Assembly (NCBI GenBank): GCA_033720815.1
Contig: JAWWBT010000023.1
Location: forward strand, 1-20,851
DNA length: 20,851 bases
Direction of reading: 5' to 3'
Source of the DNA: JAWWBS01 sp033720815
GTDB lineage: Bacteria; Pseudomonadota; Gammaproteobacteria; Natronospirales; JAJUFS01
Part shown: positions 1-8,188 of the stretch, piece after piece
Layout: each line of letters begins with the position of its first letter
Numbering within the stretch: the stretch's first letter is position 1
The notes under the pieces: model-generated
Seen by the model: only the letters and a program-made list of their open reading frames with translations
Databases searched by the model: none
Told to the model about the DNA's origin: nothing
Program-made: the position numbers and the translations under genes

Positions 1-104
1 ACAACTTCACCGGTATCGATACGGGGTTGCATGCTGCTGCAGGCCGCAACGAACGGCGTCAGCAAAAAGGCCAGGAGGGCAGCGTGGGGGCGATGAATTT
101 TCAT
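1..104 (-). CDS. mltD: Lipoprotein N-terminus, probably lytic transglycosylase MltD (partial)
   Basis: Only the first 34 codons are in the window, and the rest lies beyond the left edge. The reading frame starts at an ATG at 104 and begins MKIHRPHAALLAF, giving a basic start and a hydrophobic helix. A lipobox V19-A20-A21-C22 follows, so the product should be a lipid-anchored envelope protein. The sequence available is too short to identify the enzyme. The name rests on established gammaproteobacterial synteny, in which mltD (membrane-bound lytic murein transglycosylase D, with LysM repeats) lies immediately downstream of gloB. Here the start is 19 bases after the gloB stop on the same strand, so co-transcription is likely. 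Another lipoprotein is possible. Confidence 0.6.
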   Translation of the reverse strand, partial: MKIHRPHAALLAFLLTPFVAACSSMQPRIDTGEV

Positions 105-123
105 GATTCTGGGGATTCCGGGT

Positions 124-897
124 TCAGAACTGGTCTTTCCAGCGACGCAGGGTCGCGAATACTTCAACCTTATCATTCAGCCCGGTTTTCGACCACTGTT
201 CAGCGGCTTGGCGCACATTGTCGAGTTGCGTTCTCAGGAACGGGTTCACGCTTTTCTCGCGCCCGATTTCGCTCGGCAGCGTCGGCTTGCCTTCGGCCCG
301 CTGGCTGCGTGCCACTTCGGCGTAGGCGCCGGCTTCAGCGTTGTCCGGCTCGACCTGTGCCGCGAACTCCAGGTTCTTAACAGTGTATTCGTGTCCGCTG
401 TATACGCGGGTATCATCTGGCAGCGCAGCAAGGCGCTCCAGGGAATACAGCATCTGCTCTGGCGTGCCCTCGAAGATCTTGCCGCAACCGGCGCTGAACA
501 GGGTGTCGCCGGGAAACAGTGCACCGTGGCCGTAATACGCGGTATGGCCCAGCGTATGGCCCGGGATCGTCATCACGTCGAAGGCGAGGCCCTCCGCATC
601 GAGTTCCAGGCGTTCGCCGTCGTCGAGCCGTACATCGACGACGGCATCGGCTTCGCGGGAAGGGCCATACACGGTGATGCCGTACCTGTCGGCCAGTTCA
701 CGGGCACCGCCGGTGTGGTCCGGGTGGTGATGGGTGATGAGAATCGCCGCAGGTTCGAGCTTGTCCGCCTCGATGCGTTCGACGACGGGTCCTACTTCGC
801 CAGGGTCCACGATCAGGACACGGTTTTCCGCGCGTGGCGAGTGGATCAGCCACACGTAATTGTCACTCAGTGCTTCTACGGGCGTTACTTTCAGCAT
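124..897 (-). CDS. gloB: Hydroxyacylglutathione hydrolase (glyoxalase II)
   Basis: This cytoplasmic metallo-beta-lactamase-fold enzyme of 257 residues hydrolyses S-D-lactoylglutathione to D-lactate and glutathione, the second step of methylglyoxal detoxification. The binuclear metal site is visible: THHHPDHTGG near residues 55-64, the histidine of IPGHTLGH near 113, the aspartate of FPGDTLF near 130, and the histidine of YSGHEYT near 169. The C-terminal glutathione-binding domain ends with TLRRWKDQF, typical of the family, and the length is normal. The ATG at 897 has an AGGA ribosome-binding sequence seven bases upstream. It is transcribed away from the yafS-like gene across about 80 bases and probably shares its transcript with the lipoprotein gene downstream. 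Confidence 0.95.
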   Translation of the reverse strand: MLKVTPVEALSDNYVWLIHSPRAENRVLIVDPGEVGPVVERIEADKLEPAAILITHHHPDHTGGARELADRYGITVYGPSREADAVVDVRLDDGERLELDAEGLAFDVMTIPGHTLGHTAYYGHGALFPGDTLFSAGCGKIFEGTPEQMLYSLERLAALPDDTRVYSGHEYTVKNLEFAAQVEPDNAEAGAYAEVARSQRAEGKPTLPSEIGREKSVNPFLRTQLDNVRQAAEQWSKTGLNDKVEVFATLRRWKDQF

Positions 898-976
898 GGC
901 TTCATCCTAACGCGTCGGTCGGGCCGGCCCAAGCCGGATGCCGTGATAAAGTACAGCCCGAAGCAGGGGAATGCAG

Positions 977-1678
977 ATGACATCCAACGGATTTGACAGG
1001 CCTCTCTGGCGTGCCTGGCGCGAGGCGGAAAATGCCGCCGGCGCGGCCCTGCTGGAGCGCGCTTTCGGATACGTCGGCGTGGAATTCGACGCCGGATGGA
1101 TGCCGCTGGACCTGCTCGCAGCGTGTCCGGTACGCCGCCGTCTCAGGGTATCTGCCGGCGATCCGGACAGCGATGCACAGATGGACCTGGACGCCCTGGG
1201 CATCGGCAGTGGCACGGTAGATGTGGCAATCCTGCCGCACACGCTGGAATTCGCCGATTCACCGCAGGCCGTCCTGCGCGAAGTCGAACGGGTCCTGGTC
1301 GGCGAAGGTCACCTGCTGGTGACGGGCTTCAACCCGTGGAGCGCCTGGTCGGCGCGGCGACCATTCCAGCGAGGCGACCTGCGTCGTGCCAGGCCGCTTG
1401 CCGTATCGCGCCTGTGTGACTGGTTGCAGTTGCTGGGATTCGAAATACTCGCGGTCGAGGGATTCTTCCGTCGGCCGCCAGTGGATCACGAAGGCGTCCT
1501 GCGCCGACTTGAACGCATGGAGCAGTGGCGATACCTGCCGTTACCGGGTTGTGGCTACGCACTGCTCGCGCGCAAGCATGTGTATGCGCTGACACCGATG
1601 CGCCTGCGCTCGCGGCGCAAGGAAGGAATGGGCGGCCTGGTACGGCCCGCCATGATGAATTCAAGGGGAGACAAGTGA
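977..1678 (+). CDS. yafS: YafS-type class I SAM-dependent methyltransferase-like protein
   Basis: A protein of 233 residues with the Methyltransf_11-like segment found in E. coli YafS. The strand following motif I reads VDVAILPHTLEFADSP. It is followed by a helix LREVERVL and then GHLLVTGFNPWS, matching the YafS pattern of VLI(D/G)-G-LVISGFNP. The glycine-rich motif I normally near the N-terminus is poorly preserved, so activity and substrate are unknown. I chose ATG 977 because AGGGGA sits six bases before it. The ATG at 971 would abut that sequence. The gene order gloB / yafS / rnhA / dnaQ is the same as in E. coli. Its TGA overlaps the GTG of rnhA, which implies translational coupling. Confidence 0.8.
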   Translation: MTSNGFDRPLWRAWREAENAAGAALLERAFGYVGVEFDAGWMPLDLLAACPVRRRLRVSAGDPDSDAQMDLDALGIGSGTVDVAILPHTLEFADSPQAVLREVERVLVGEGHLLVTGFNPWSAWSARRPFQRGDLRRARPLAVSRLCDWLQLLGFEILAVEGFFRRPPVDHEGVLRRLERMEQWRYLPLPGCGYALLARKHVYALTPMRLRSRRKEGMGGLVRPAMMNSRGDK

Positions 1679-2112
1679 GTCGAGTAACGATCTACACGGA
1701 TGGCGCCTGCCGCGGCAATCCCGGGCCGGGCGGCTGGGGCGCAACCCTGTCGTACAGCGGCAAGGTTCGCGACCTGAAGGGCGGCGAGGCCGAAACGACG
1801 AATAACCGCATGGAGCTGACGGCGGCCATCGAGGCGCTGAATATCCTCAAGCGCAGCTGCGACATCGACCTCTACACGGATTCCGAATACCTCCGCAAGG
1901 GCATTACCGAGTGGATGGATAACTGGAAGAAGCGTGGCTGGAAGACAGCGGCGAAGAAGCCGGTGAAGAACGTCGACCTGTGGCAGGCGCTGGACGAGGC
2001 GGTCGCGAGGCACGATATCACCTGGCACTGGGTGAAGGGTCATTCCGGTGATCCCGGTAACGAGCGCGCCGACGAACTGGCGAACGAAGCCATTGACGAA
2101 ATGAACGCGTGA
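1675..2112 (+). CDS. rnhA: Ribonuclease HI
   Basis: A 145-residue RNase HI, which cleaves the RNA strand of RNA-DNA hybrids (R-loops, primers). All catalytic residues are visible: D9 in YTDGAC, E47 in NNRMEL, D69 in YTDSEY, H123 in VKGHSG and D133 in ERADELA. The basic handle region (WKKRGWKTAAKKPVKN) used for substrate binding is present. The start is the GTG at 1675, overlapping the upstream stop codon as GTGA. GGGGAG lies five bases before it, and the resulting N-terminus (VSRVTIYTDG) matches the family. A longer upstream frame is open but has no homology. The dnaQ gene follows after ten bases on the same strand. Confidence 0.97.
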   Translation: MSRVTIYTDGACRGNPGPGGWGATLSYSGKVRDLKGGEAETTNNRMELTAAIEALNILKRSCDIDLYTDSEYLRKGITEWMDNWKKRGWKTAAKKPVKNVDLWQALDEAVARHDITWHWVKGHSGDPGNERADELANEAIDEMNA

Positions 2113-2122
2113 GGTAGCAGGC

Positions 2123-2842
2123 ATGCGACAGATTGTTCTTGATACCGAAACCACGGGCCTTGAACCCAGCGAAGGCCATCGCATCATCGAGATCGGTTGC
2201 GTGGAGCTGGTGAGTCGTCGACTGACGGGTAACGATTTCCACCAGTACCTGAACCCGGATCGTGAAGTCGAGCAGGGAGCGATCGACGTGCACGGCATCA
2301 CCAACGAGATGCTGGCGGACAAGCCACGTTTCGCTGACATTGCGGAGGATTTCCTGCGCTATATCGACGGTGCCGAGCTGGTCATTCACAACGCGCCATT
2401 TGATGTCGGCTTCCTCAACCACGAGCTGAAGCTGTGGCAGGCGGGCGAGGTCAAGGCGGTGGAAACGGTCTCCACCATCCTCGATACGCTCGCGCTGGCG
2501 CGCAAGATGCACCCCGGCCAGCGCAACAGCCTCGATGCACTGTGCAAGCGCTACGAAGTCGATAATTCCTCGCGCGAATACCACGGCGCATTACTCGACG
2601 CGCAGATCCTAGCCGAGGTCTACCTGATGATGACGGGCGGGCAGACGACGCTCGTGCTCGATTCGCAGGAAGGCAATGGTGAGGGCGAGGCGCAGTCCGG
2701 CCCGGCCCGCATTGAACGTGAAGGCCTTGAGCTGGTGGTCTCGCAGCCGAGTGACGAAGAAGCCAGCACACACGCCGAGCTTCTGGAGTCCATGCGCGGC
2801 GACGGCGGTCATTGCCTCTGGGACAATTTCGACACGAAGTGA
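2123..2842 (+). CDS. dnaQ: DNA polymerase III epsilon subunit (3'-5' proofreading exonuclease)
   Basis: A 239-residue proofreading subunit of the replicative polymerase. The DEDDh exonuclease domain occupies about residues 1-175. Exo I is D7-T-E9-TTG, Exo II is NAPFD with D94, and Exo III has H154 and D159 in HGALLDAQ. A clamp-binding sequence Q174-T-T-L-V-L follows directly, comparable to the beta-clamp motif in E. coli epsilon. A flexible acidic linker of about 40 residues comes next. The C-terminus, HCLWDNF, presumably contacts the polymerase subunit. The ATG at 2123 is ten bases after the rnhA stop, with GAGGTAGCAGG as ribosome-binding region. A strong terminator follows 23 bases after the stop. 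Confidence 0.95.
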   Translation: MRQIVLDTETTGLEPSEGHRIIEIGCVELVSRRLTGNDFHQYLNPDREVEQGAIDVHGITNEMLADKPRFADIAEDFLRYIDGAELVIHNAPFDVGFLNHELKLWQAGEVKAVETVSTILDTLALARKMHPGQRNSLDALCKRYEVDNSSREYHGALLDAQILAEVYLMMTGGQTTLVLDSQEGNGEGEAQSGPARIEREGLELVVSQPSDEEASTHAELLESMRGDGGHCLWDNFDTK

Positions 2843-2864
2843 TCGCACCATAAACTCGATGCAA

Positions 2865-2896
2865 CAAAAAAGCCGCCGGGAAACCGGCGGCTTTTT
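2865..2896. terminator. Bidirectional intrinsic terminator between dnaQ and the antiporter operon
   Basis: A perfect 8-bp GC stem, GCCGCCGG (2872-2879) with CCGGCGGC (2884-2891), closes a GAAA tetraloop. It is flanked by six A residues on the left and five T residues on the right. It therefore works in either direction: for dnaQ on the plus strand and for the last antiporter gene, which ends at 2917, on the minus strand. Confidence 0.93.
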
Positions 2897-2916
2897 CATG
2901 CGCAGTGCTCGAGCAA

Positions 2917-4608
2917 TCAGGTTGCGATATTGCTCAGCACCAGGAAGCCGGCGAACAGTACGATAATCCACAGGGCCATCGAACCGGTCGGCCAGGTGCG
3001 CGCGAGCAGGCCTTCGGCCTCGTGCTGGCGCAACAGCCACTTCATGCCGCGCTGTGCGTGATTGCCAATGTGGCGTTCCAGTATCGCGACGGTCCAGTTG
3101 AAGCCGCGCCCCAGCCAGCGCCACAGCGCCGGGAAGCCGACGCGCCAGAACCAGTCGAAGTCGAGGCTGATTGTCTCGGTACGCTTCATCCACGGCAGCA
3201 TCACGAAGAAGGCCAGGCCTGCGAACAGCAGTAACTGCAACTGTGTGACAACATGGTCCGCGGTGTACGGCTCGTAATCCACCTCGTAGGGCAGGATGTC
3301 GTAAAGCATCTGCGGGTACACGCCGAGAGCGATACATGCGAAGGCAAAGAGGATCATCGCTGCACGCATGTTCCACGGTGGATCCGGCGGACGCAGGCCG
3401 GAATCTTTCTGGAAGAACACGAACCACGGGAACTTGATGCCCGCGTGCAGGAATACACCAGCCGACGCCGCCACCAGCATGAAGTACACGAAGGCCATGT
3501 GTTCGCCCGCCGAACCCGAGGTGATCATCGACTTGGAGATGAAGCCGGAGGTGTACGGGAAGGACGAGATGGCCAGTGCGCCGATGGTGCCGCAGATGGT
3601 TGTCAACGGCATGGACTGGAACAGGCCACCCAGCTCCGAGCACTTGCTGCGACCCGTCTGGTACAGCACCGCGCCGGCGCTCATGAAGAGCAGCGCCTTG
3701 TAGATGATGTGCGTGAAGGCATGTGCGGCGGCGCCGTTCAGTGCGAGCTCGGTGCCGATGCCGATACCGACAACCATGAAACCGACCTGGTTGACGATGG
3801 AATACGACAGGATGCGACGCATGTCGTTTTCCAGCAGCGCGTAGATGATGCCGTAGAACACCATCCACAGGCCCAGCCAGATCAGGATCTGCTCACCCGG
3901 GAACAGCAGGATCATGGTGAACACGGCCGTCTTCGTGGTGAAGGCGGACAGCCACACCGCGCCGGTCGGGCTCGCTTCCGGATAGGAATCAGGTAGCCAT
4001 GCGCTGACCACCGGTGCAGCGGCGTTGATCATCACGCCAATGAATACCATCCAGGCATCGAAATTCACCAGCGGCAGTGCGCGCATCTCGATCGATCCGG
4101 TATGCAGCATCACGCCTTCGATACCGATCTTGAGAATGATGCCGCCGATGAGGTGCATGATGGCGTAGCGGATGCCCGCGCGACGCGCCGCCTCGGTACC
4201 ACCACACCACACGACGACGGTCGAGAACAGCGCCATGAACTCCCAGAACAGGAACATCACCAGCAGGTCGCCGGCGAAGCTGACGCCGACGGCACCCGCT
4301 GCATACAGCATGCCCGCAGCAGTTTCCCACCACTTTGCCTGGCGGAAGCCGAACAGCACGCCGACGAAGGTCATGATGGTAAAGATGGTTGCGAACAGGC
4401 GACGCAGGTCACTGCCTTCGACGAGTTGCACTTCGTAGCCCATGAAGGGCGCAGTCATCTGCACGCCATCCGGTACCTGCCAGATCGCGTAGAGCGTGAG
4501 CAGCGGCGCTGCAAGTGCGATCAGCGGGCGAATACGGTCGTGCGCGATGGCATACAGCAGCGCGCCGGCAATGAGGATGAAGGCTGGCGGAAAGATCAGT
4601 TCAAACAT
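2917..4608 (-). CDS. Third MrpD/NuoL-type antiporter subunit, lacking the TM7 lysine
   Basis: A 563-residue integral membrane protein with the proton-conducting transporter domain (Proton_antipo_M) shared by MrpA/MrpD and NuoL/M/N, about 14-16 helices. The TM5 glutamate is present (E123 in LFWEFMAL). So are a TM8 lysine (K226 in FTTKTAV), H300 and K304 in the TM10 region, and a TM12 lysine (K359 in GFISKS). The TM7 lysine is replaced: where the two sister subunits have LKLALFPLHLWLP and GKAAVMPVHRWLP, this one has INAAAPVVSAWLP, with N195 in place of lysine. A C-terminal extension (about 470-563) contains a charged segment and a final helix. It is the last gene of the operon, and its ATG overlaps the preceding small gene by eight bases. 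The fold is sure; the exact role in the complex is not. Confidence 0.88.
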   Translation of the reverse strand: MFELIFPPAFILIAGALLYAIAHDRIRPLIALAAPLLTLYAIWQVPDGVQMTAPFMGYEVQLVEGSDLRRLFATIFTIMTFVGVLFGFRQAKWWETAAGMLYAAGAVGVSFAGDLLVMFLFWEFMALFSTVVVWCGGTEAARRAGIRYAIMHLIGGIILKIGIEGVMLHTGSIEMRALPLVNFDAWMVFIGVMINAAAPVVSAWLPDSYPEASPTGAVWLSAFTTKTAVFTMILLFPGEQILIWLGLWMVFYGIIYALLENDMRRILSYSIVNQVGFMVVGIGIGTELALNGAAAHAFTHIIYKALLFMSAGAVLYQTGRSKCSELGGLFQSMPLTTICGTIGALAISSFPYTSGFISKSMITSGSAGEHMAFVYFMLVAASAGVFLHAGIKFPWFVFFQKDSGLRPPDPPWNMRAAMILFAFACIALGVYPQMLYDILPYEVDYEPYTADHVVTQLQLLLFAGLAFFVMLPWMKRTETISLDFDWFWRVGFPALWRWLGRGFNWTVAILERHIGNHAQRGMKWLLRQHEAEGLLARTWPTGSMALWIIVLFAGFLVLSNIAT

Positions 4609-4873
4609 GGCTGTCTTCGTCGTAGTAGTTGTCGGGGCGCTTGAGCCAGAAACCCAGCAGCTTGGCGAATACCACCATCGCCACGCAGGTCAGGAAGCCG
4701 TAGACGGCATTGAAGCCGAACCAGCCATCCACGCCGAAATACGAGTGCACATGCACCAGCGCCTGCGCGAGCACGGTAATTGCCAGTACCACGGCAAAAA
4801 TCCACCACAGCTTGCGGATGTTTTCCGGCCGTACCAGCCAGTGCTTTTCGGAATTCGTTCTTTCTTCGCTCAT
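4601..4873 (-). CDS. Small two-helix membrane protein of the antiporter operon
   Basis: A 90-residue protein of unknown function. A polar N-terminus is followed by one helix (about residues 21-42, IRKLWWIFAVVLAITVLAQA), a short loop HVHSYFGVDGWFGF and a second helix (about 55-75). The C-terminus reads WLKRPDNYYDEDSHV and is very acidic. Its start overlaps the upstream antiporter subunit (ATGA, 4 bases) and its end overlaps the downstream one (8 bases), so it is clearly translated with them. That position suggests a small accessory subunit holding the extra MrpD-like modules together; this is inference. It does not resemble MrpC, MrpF or MrpG. Confidence 0.85.
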   Translation of the reverse strand: MSEERTNSEKHWLVRPENIRKLWWIFAVVLAITVLAQALVHVHSYFGVDGWFGFNAVYGFLTCVAMVVFAKLLGFWLKRPDNYYDEDSHV

Positions 4874-6360
4874 CTGCCAGCTCCGATGATGCCTTGCTCA
4901 AGTGCCACGACCGGGCCGTTGAACACGAAAAAGAGGAGAACCAGCGTCGCCGTCGTCGTCAGTGCGGCGACCATCGGCCACGGCGCCTCGCCATGGTCCT
5001 TCGCCGGCGGCTGCGTTTCCTCGCGGAAGAAGGCGCGATACACCACCGGCAGGAAGTAGGCGGCGTTCAGGCCGGTCGAGAGAATCAGTACGCCGAGTAC
5101 GAAGTAGTTATCGATCTGGAAGGCGCCCGCGATGATGTACCACTTCGAGACGAAACCGCCGGTCGGTGGCACACCGATCATGCTCAGCGCGCCGATGGCA
5201 AATGCGGTCATGGTCCACGGCATGCGCTTCGCGATGCCATCGAGTTGCGTGATGTCGGTCTTCTTTGCGGCCACGTAGATTGCGCCGGCGGCGAAGAACA
5301 GCGTGATCTTGCCGAAGGCGTGCGCAACGATGTGTACCGCCGCACCGATTTCCGCCAGCGGTGTCAGCACCAGTGCGGCCAGCACGATGTAGGAAAGCTG
5401 CGAAATCGTGGAATAGGCCAGCATGCGCTTGATATTGGTCTGGCGCAGCGCGATCACCGAGGCGGTGACTACCGTGAAGCCAGCGAGATAGACAAGCAGC
5501 TGCTCGGCAGGCACGCCCGCCAGCATGTCCAGGCCGAAGATGTAGATCACGATCTTGGTGATGCTGAACACACCGGCCTTCACGACGGCGACGGCGTGCA
5601 GCAGCGCGGATACCGGTGTCGGTGCGACCATCGCGGCAGGCAGCCAGCGGTGCACCGGCATGACGGCAGCCTTGCCGACACCGAGCACGATCATCATCAG
5701 CATCAGTGCCGCGGTCATCTGCGTCACATTGCCTTCGAGGATACCGCCCGGCGTGAAATCCAGCGTGCCGGTTGCGGCATAGATCCAGATCATCGCCGGC
5801 AGGAACAGGCCGATGGAAGTCGCCAGCAGGATGCCGAGGTAGACACGGCCGCCGGCCTTCGCATCATCGTTGCCCTTGTGCGTCACCAGCGGGTAGGTGC
5901 TCAGCGTCAGCACTTCGTAGAACACGAACAGCGTCAGGAGGTTGGCGGCAAAGGCCACGCCCATCGCACCGGCCAGCGCGATCGCGAAGCAGGCATAGAA
6001 ACGTGTCTGGTGCTGTTCCTTGTTGCCGCGCATGTAACCGATGGAATACACCGAGGTGACGATCCACAGGCCGCTCGCGATCATCGCGAACAGCACACCG
6101 AGTGGTTCGACATGCAGGGTGATGTCCAGGCCGGGCAGCAGCGTGGCCAGTGTCACTTCCTGCGTGCCGCCTTCGAGCAGGTTGGCGAGCACGGTGATGA
6201 CGATGCCGAACAGGCTGATTGCCGTCACCAGCGTCACGGTTTCACGCAGGTTGGGCCAGCGACCGGTCAGGCCGATCAGCAGCGCACCGATCAGCGGCAC
6301 CAGCAGTGCCAGCGGCATTGCGGTTTCGGCGGTCATGCCAAGCGTCATGCCAGTGGTCAT
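4870..6360 (-). CDS. Second MrpD/NuoN-like antiporter subunit
   Basis: A 496-residue, roughly 14-helix subunit of the Proton_antipo_M family. All key charged residues of the proton path are visible: E149 in VFYEVLTLSTYP (TM5), K230 and H237 in GKAAVMPVHRWLP (TM7), K261 in AVVKAG (TM8), K351 in HAFGKIT (TM10) and K406 in GFVSKWY (TM12). The sequence APTPVSALLHAV is typical of NuoM/NuoN/MrpD. It should form one ion-translocating module. The ATG at 6360 shares one base with the stop of the upstream mrpD (TAATG), and its TGA overlaps the start of the small membrane protein gene. Several in-frame ATGs lie within the first 15 codons, so the exact start could be a few residues later. Confidence 0.9.
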   Translation of the reverse strand: MTTGMTLGMTAETAMPLALLVPLIGALLIGLTGRWPNLRETVTLVTAISLFGIVITVLANLLEGGTQEVTLATLLPGLDITLHVEPLGVLFAMIASGLWIVTSVYSIGYMRGNKEQHQTRFYACFAIALAGAMGVAFAANLLTLFVFYEVLTLSTYPLVTHKGNDDAKAGGRVYLGILLATSIGLFLPAMIWIYAATGTLDFTPGGILEGNVTQMTAALMLMMIVLGVGKAAVMPVHRWLPAAMVAPTPVSALLHAVAVVKAGVFSITKIVIYIFGLDMLAGVPAEQLLVYLAGFTVVTASVIALRQTNIKRMLAYSTISQLSYIVLAALVLTPLAEIGAAVHIVAHAFGKITLFFAAGAIYVAAKKTDITQLDGIAKRMPWTMTAFAIGALSMIGVPPTGGFVSKWYIIAGAFQIDNYFVLGVLILSTGLNAAYFLPVVYRAFFREETQPPAKDHGEAPWPMVAALTTTATLVLLFFVFNGPVVALEQGIIGAGR

Positions 6361-7832
6361 TAATTGGCTCCCGTCAGAAGTTGCACGGCGCGTTCCGCCA
6401 TGCCGACCGTCAATCGAGTATCAATACCGAACCAGATATTCGTGATGATGAGGATCCAGGTCGGCGCGAGCAGCGACAGCGGTGCTTCGCGCACCGGCTC
6501 GCCGTTGGCATCCTGGAAATACGCCGCTTCGACCACGCGCCAGATGTAGATCACCGCGAGCAGCGAACCGATCACGATAGCCGCAACGACCGGCCACCAG
6601 CCAAGGTCGACAGCGGCAAGGATCAGGTACCACTTGCTGATGAAACCGACGGTGAGCGGCACGCCAATGAGGCTCAGGCCACCGACCACGAAGGCCGCCA
6701 TGGTCAGCGGCATCTGGCGACCCAGGCCGCGCATGGACTCGATGCTGGTGCTGCCCATGCGATAGGCAACTGCGCCGAGCGCCATGAACAGTGCGCCCTT
6801 CATCAGGCCGTGGTTGAACACGTGCAGGATCGCGGCGACCAGGCCCGTGCCCGTTGCCATGCCGATGCCGAGCACCATGTAACCGATCTGCGCGACCGAG
6901 GAATACGCCAGCATGCGTTTCACGTCGCGCTGGCCGATCGCCACCATCGATGTGCTGAGCAGGCCGATGGTGGCCAGCGGCACCAGCAGCCAGGATGTCG
7001 GGATATTCTCGAAGGAGAACTGGTAACCGAACACGCTGTGCATGAAGCGCACCAGCGTGTACACCGCTACCTTGGTCGCAGTGGAAGCGAGGAATACCGT
7101 CACCACCGACGGCGCATAGGTGTAGGCATTCGGCAGCCAGAGGTGCAGTGGGAACAGTGCAAGCTTGAGGCAGATGCCAATCACGATGAAGGCGAAGGCC
7201 GTATGTATCGTGCGCGACTCCGCGACTTCCGGGATGCGCAGCAGGATGTCCGCCATGTTCAGCGTGCCGGTCATTGCGTAAACCAGGCCGATGCCGATCA
7301 GCAGGAACGTCGCGCCGATGGTGCCCATGATGAGGTACGTGAACGCTGCGGTCAGTGAGCGGCGGTCGCGACCCAGGCTGATCAGCGCGTAGGCCGACAG
7401 CGAGGAAATCTCGAGGAACACGAAGACGTTGAACACGTCGCCCGTCTGCGTGATGCCGAGCAGGCCGGTCATGCACAGCAGGAAGGCGGTGTAGAACAGC
7501 GGCGTCTTGCGCGTTTCGATCTCGCTGGAAATGCTGGTGTAGGCGTATAGCACCGACAGGAAACCGATACCGGCTACCAGCAGCGCGACAAACGCGTTCA
7601 GCGCGTCAATGCGGTATTCGATGCCCCATGGCGGTGTCCATCCGCCCAGCGCGTAGCTGATCGGGCCGGACTCCATCACCAGCCAGGCCTGCCATGCGGC
7701 GAGACCCAGCGCAGTGGCCGTGGCCAGCAGCGCCACGATCCACGGTATGCGACGGCCGGTCGTCATTGCGGCCAGCGGCGCCGCCAGCAGGGGAATGACG
7801 ACGAGCAGGATGCTTACATGTTGGTGAATCAC
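6360..7832 (-). CDS. mrpD: Na+/H+ (cation/proton) antiporter subunit D
   Basis: A 490-residue MrpD/MnhD-type subunit that exchanges Na+ or other monovalent cations for protons as part of the multi-subunit Mrp complex in the inner membrane. Conserved transport residues are E141 in VFLEISSLSAY (TM5), K223 and H230 in LKLALFPLHLWLPNAY (TM7), K254 in TATKVAV (TM8), K345 in HGLMKGALF (TM10) and K400 in GFISKWY (TM12). The loop LPNAYTYAPS is characteristic of MrpD. It follows mrpC directly and overlaps it by four bases with a GTG start at 7832. That is the position expected for mrpD in both Mrp and MBH-type operons, so this is the best candidate for the true MrpD among the three. Confidence 0.93.
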   Translation of the reverse strand: MIHQHVSILLVVIPLLAAPLAAMTTGRRIPWIVALLATATALGLAAWQAWLVMESGPISYALGGWTPPWGIEYRIDALNAFVALLVAGIGFLSVLYAYTSISSEIETRKTPLFYTAFLLCMTGLLGITQTGDVFNVFVFLEISSLSAYALISLGRDRRSLTAAFTYLIMGTIGATFLLIGIGLVYAMTGTLNMADILLRIPEVAESRTIHTAFAFIVIGICLKLALFPLHLWLPNAYTYAPSVVTVFLASTATKVAVYTLVRFMHSVFGYQFSFENIPTSWLLVPLATIGLLSTSMVAIGQRDVKRMLAYSSVAQIGYMVLGIGMATGTGLVAAILHVFNHGLMKGALFMALGAVAYRMGSTSIESMRGLGRQMPLTMAAFVVGGLSLIGVPLTVGFISKWYLILAAVDLGWWPVVAAIVIGSLLAVIYIWRVVEAAYFQDANGEPVREAPLSLLAPTWILIITNIWFGIDTRLTVGMAERAVQLLTGAN

Positions 7833-8188
7833 AGCGACTTGTCCTTTGCGTGAATCTCGTCTTCCTCGATGGTCCCGTAGGCCTCCTTGATGCGTACCAC
7901 CAGCGCAAGGCCTACCGCGGTGACCGCAACGCCCACCACGATCGCGGTGAGGATCAGCACGTGCGGCAGCGGGTTCGAGTAGGTGTCATAACCTTCGGCA
8001 ACGATAGGCACCGTGCCGCCCGAGACATTGCCGAGGCTGATGTACAGCAGGAACACAGATGTCTGGAAGATATTCAGGCCGACGATCTTCTTCACCAGGT
8101 TGTTGCGGCTCAACACGGTGAACAGGCCCAGCATCATCAGGAATATGACGATCCAGTAGTTGTAGTGTCCGACGAGGAGATCGGTCAT
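7829..8188 (-). CDS. mrpC: Na+/H+ antiporter subunit C (NuoK-like)
   Basis: A 119-residue MrpC/MnhC subunit, homologous to NuoK, with three helices. The sequence GLNIFQTSVFLLYI forms the second helix. NPLPHVLILTAIVVGVA, the family signature, begins the third. The C-terminal tail is charged (RIKEAYGTIEEDE). In related complexes this subunit sits between the antiporter modules and contributes to the central hydrophilic axis. Its ATG shares one base with the mrpB stop (TGATG), and its TGA overlaps the GTG of mrpD. Confidence 0.93.
   Translation of the reverse strand: MTDLLVGHYNYWIVIFLMMLGLFTVLSRNNLVKKIVGLNIFQTSVFLLYISLGNVSGGTVPIVAEGYDTYSNPLPHVLILTAIVVGVAVTAVGLALVVRIKEAYGTIEEDEIHAKDKSL

Noticed and set aside
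103..996. A 297-codon plus-strand frame opposite gloB.
   Set aside because: It covers glyoxalase II, whose metal-binding motifs are intact on the minus strand; the plus-strand product matches nothing I recognise.
4780..6363. A 527-codon plus-strand frame across the antiporter operon, and several similar ones (for example 6219-7358 and 3253-3996).
   Set aside because: They are mirror frames of the Mrp subunit genes, with histidine/arginine/glutamine-rich translations and no homology, and they conflict with a tightly overlapping minus-strand operon.
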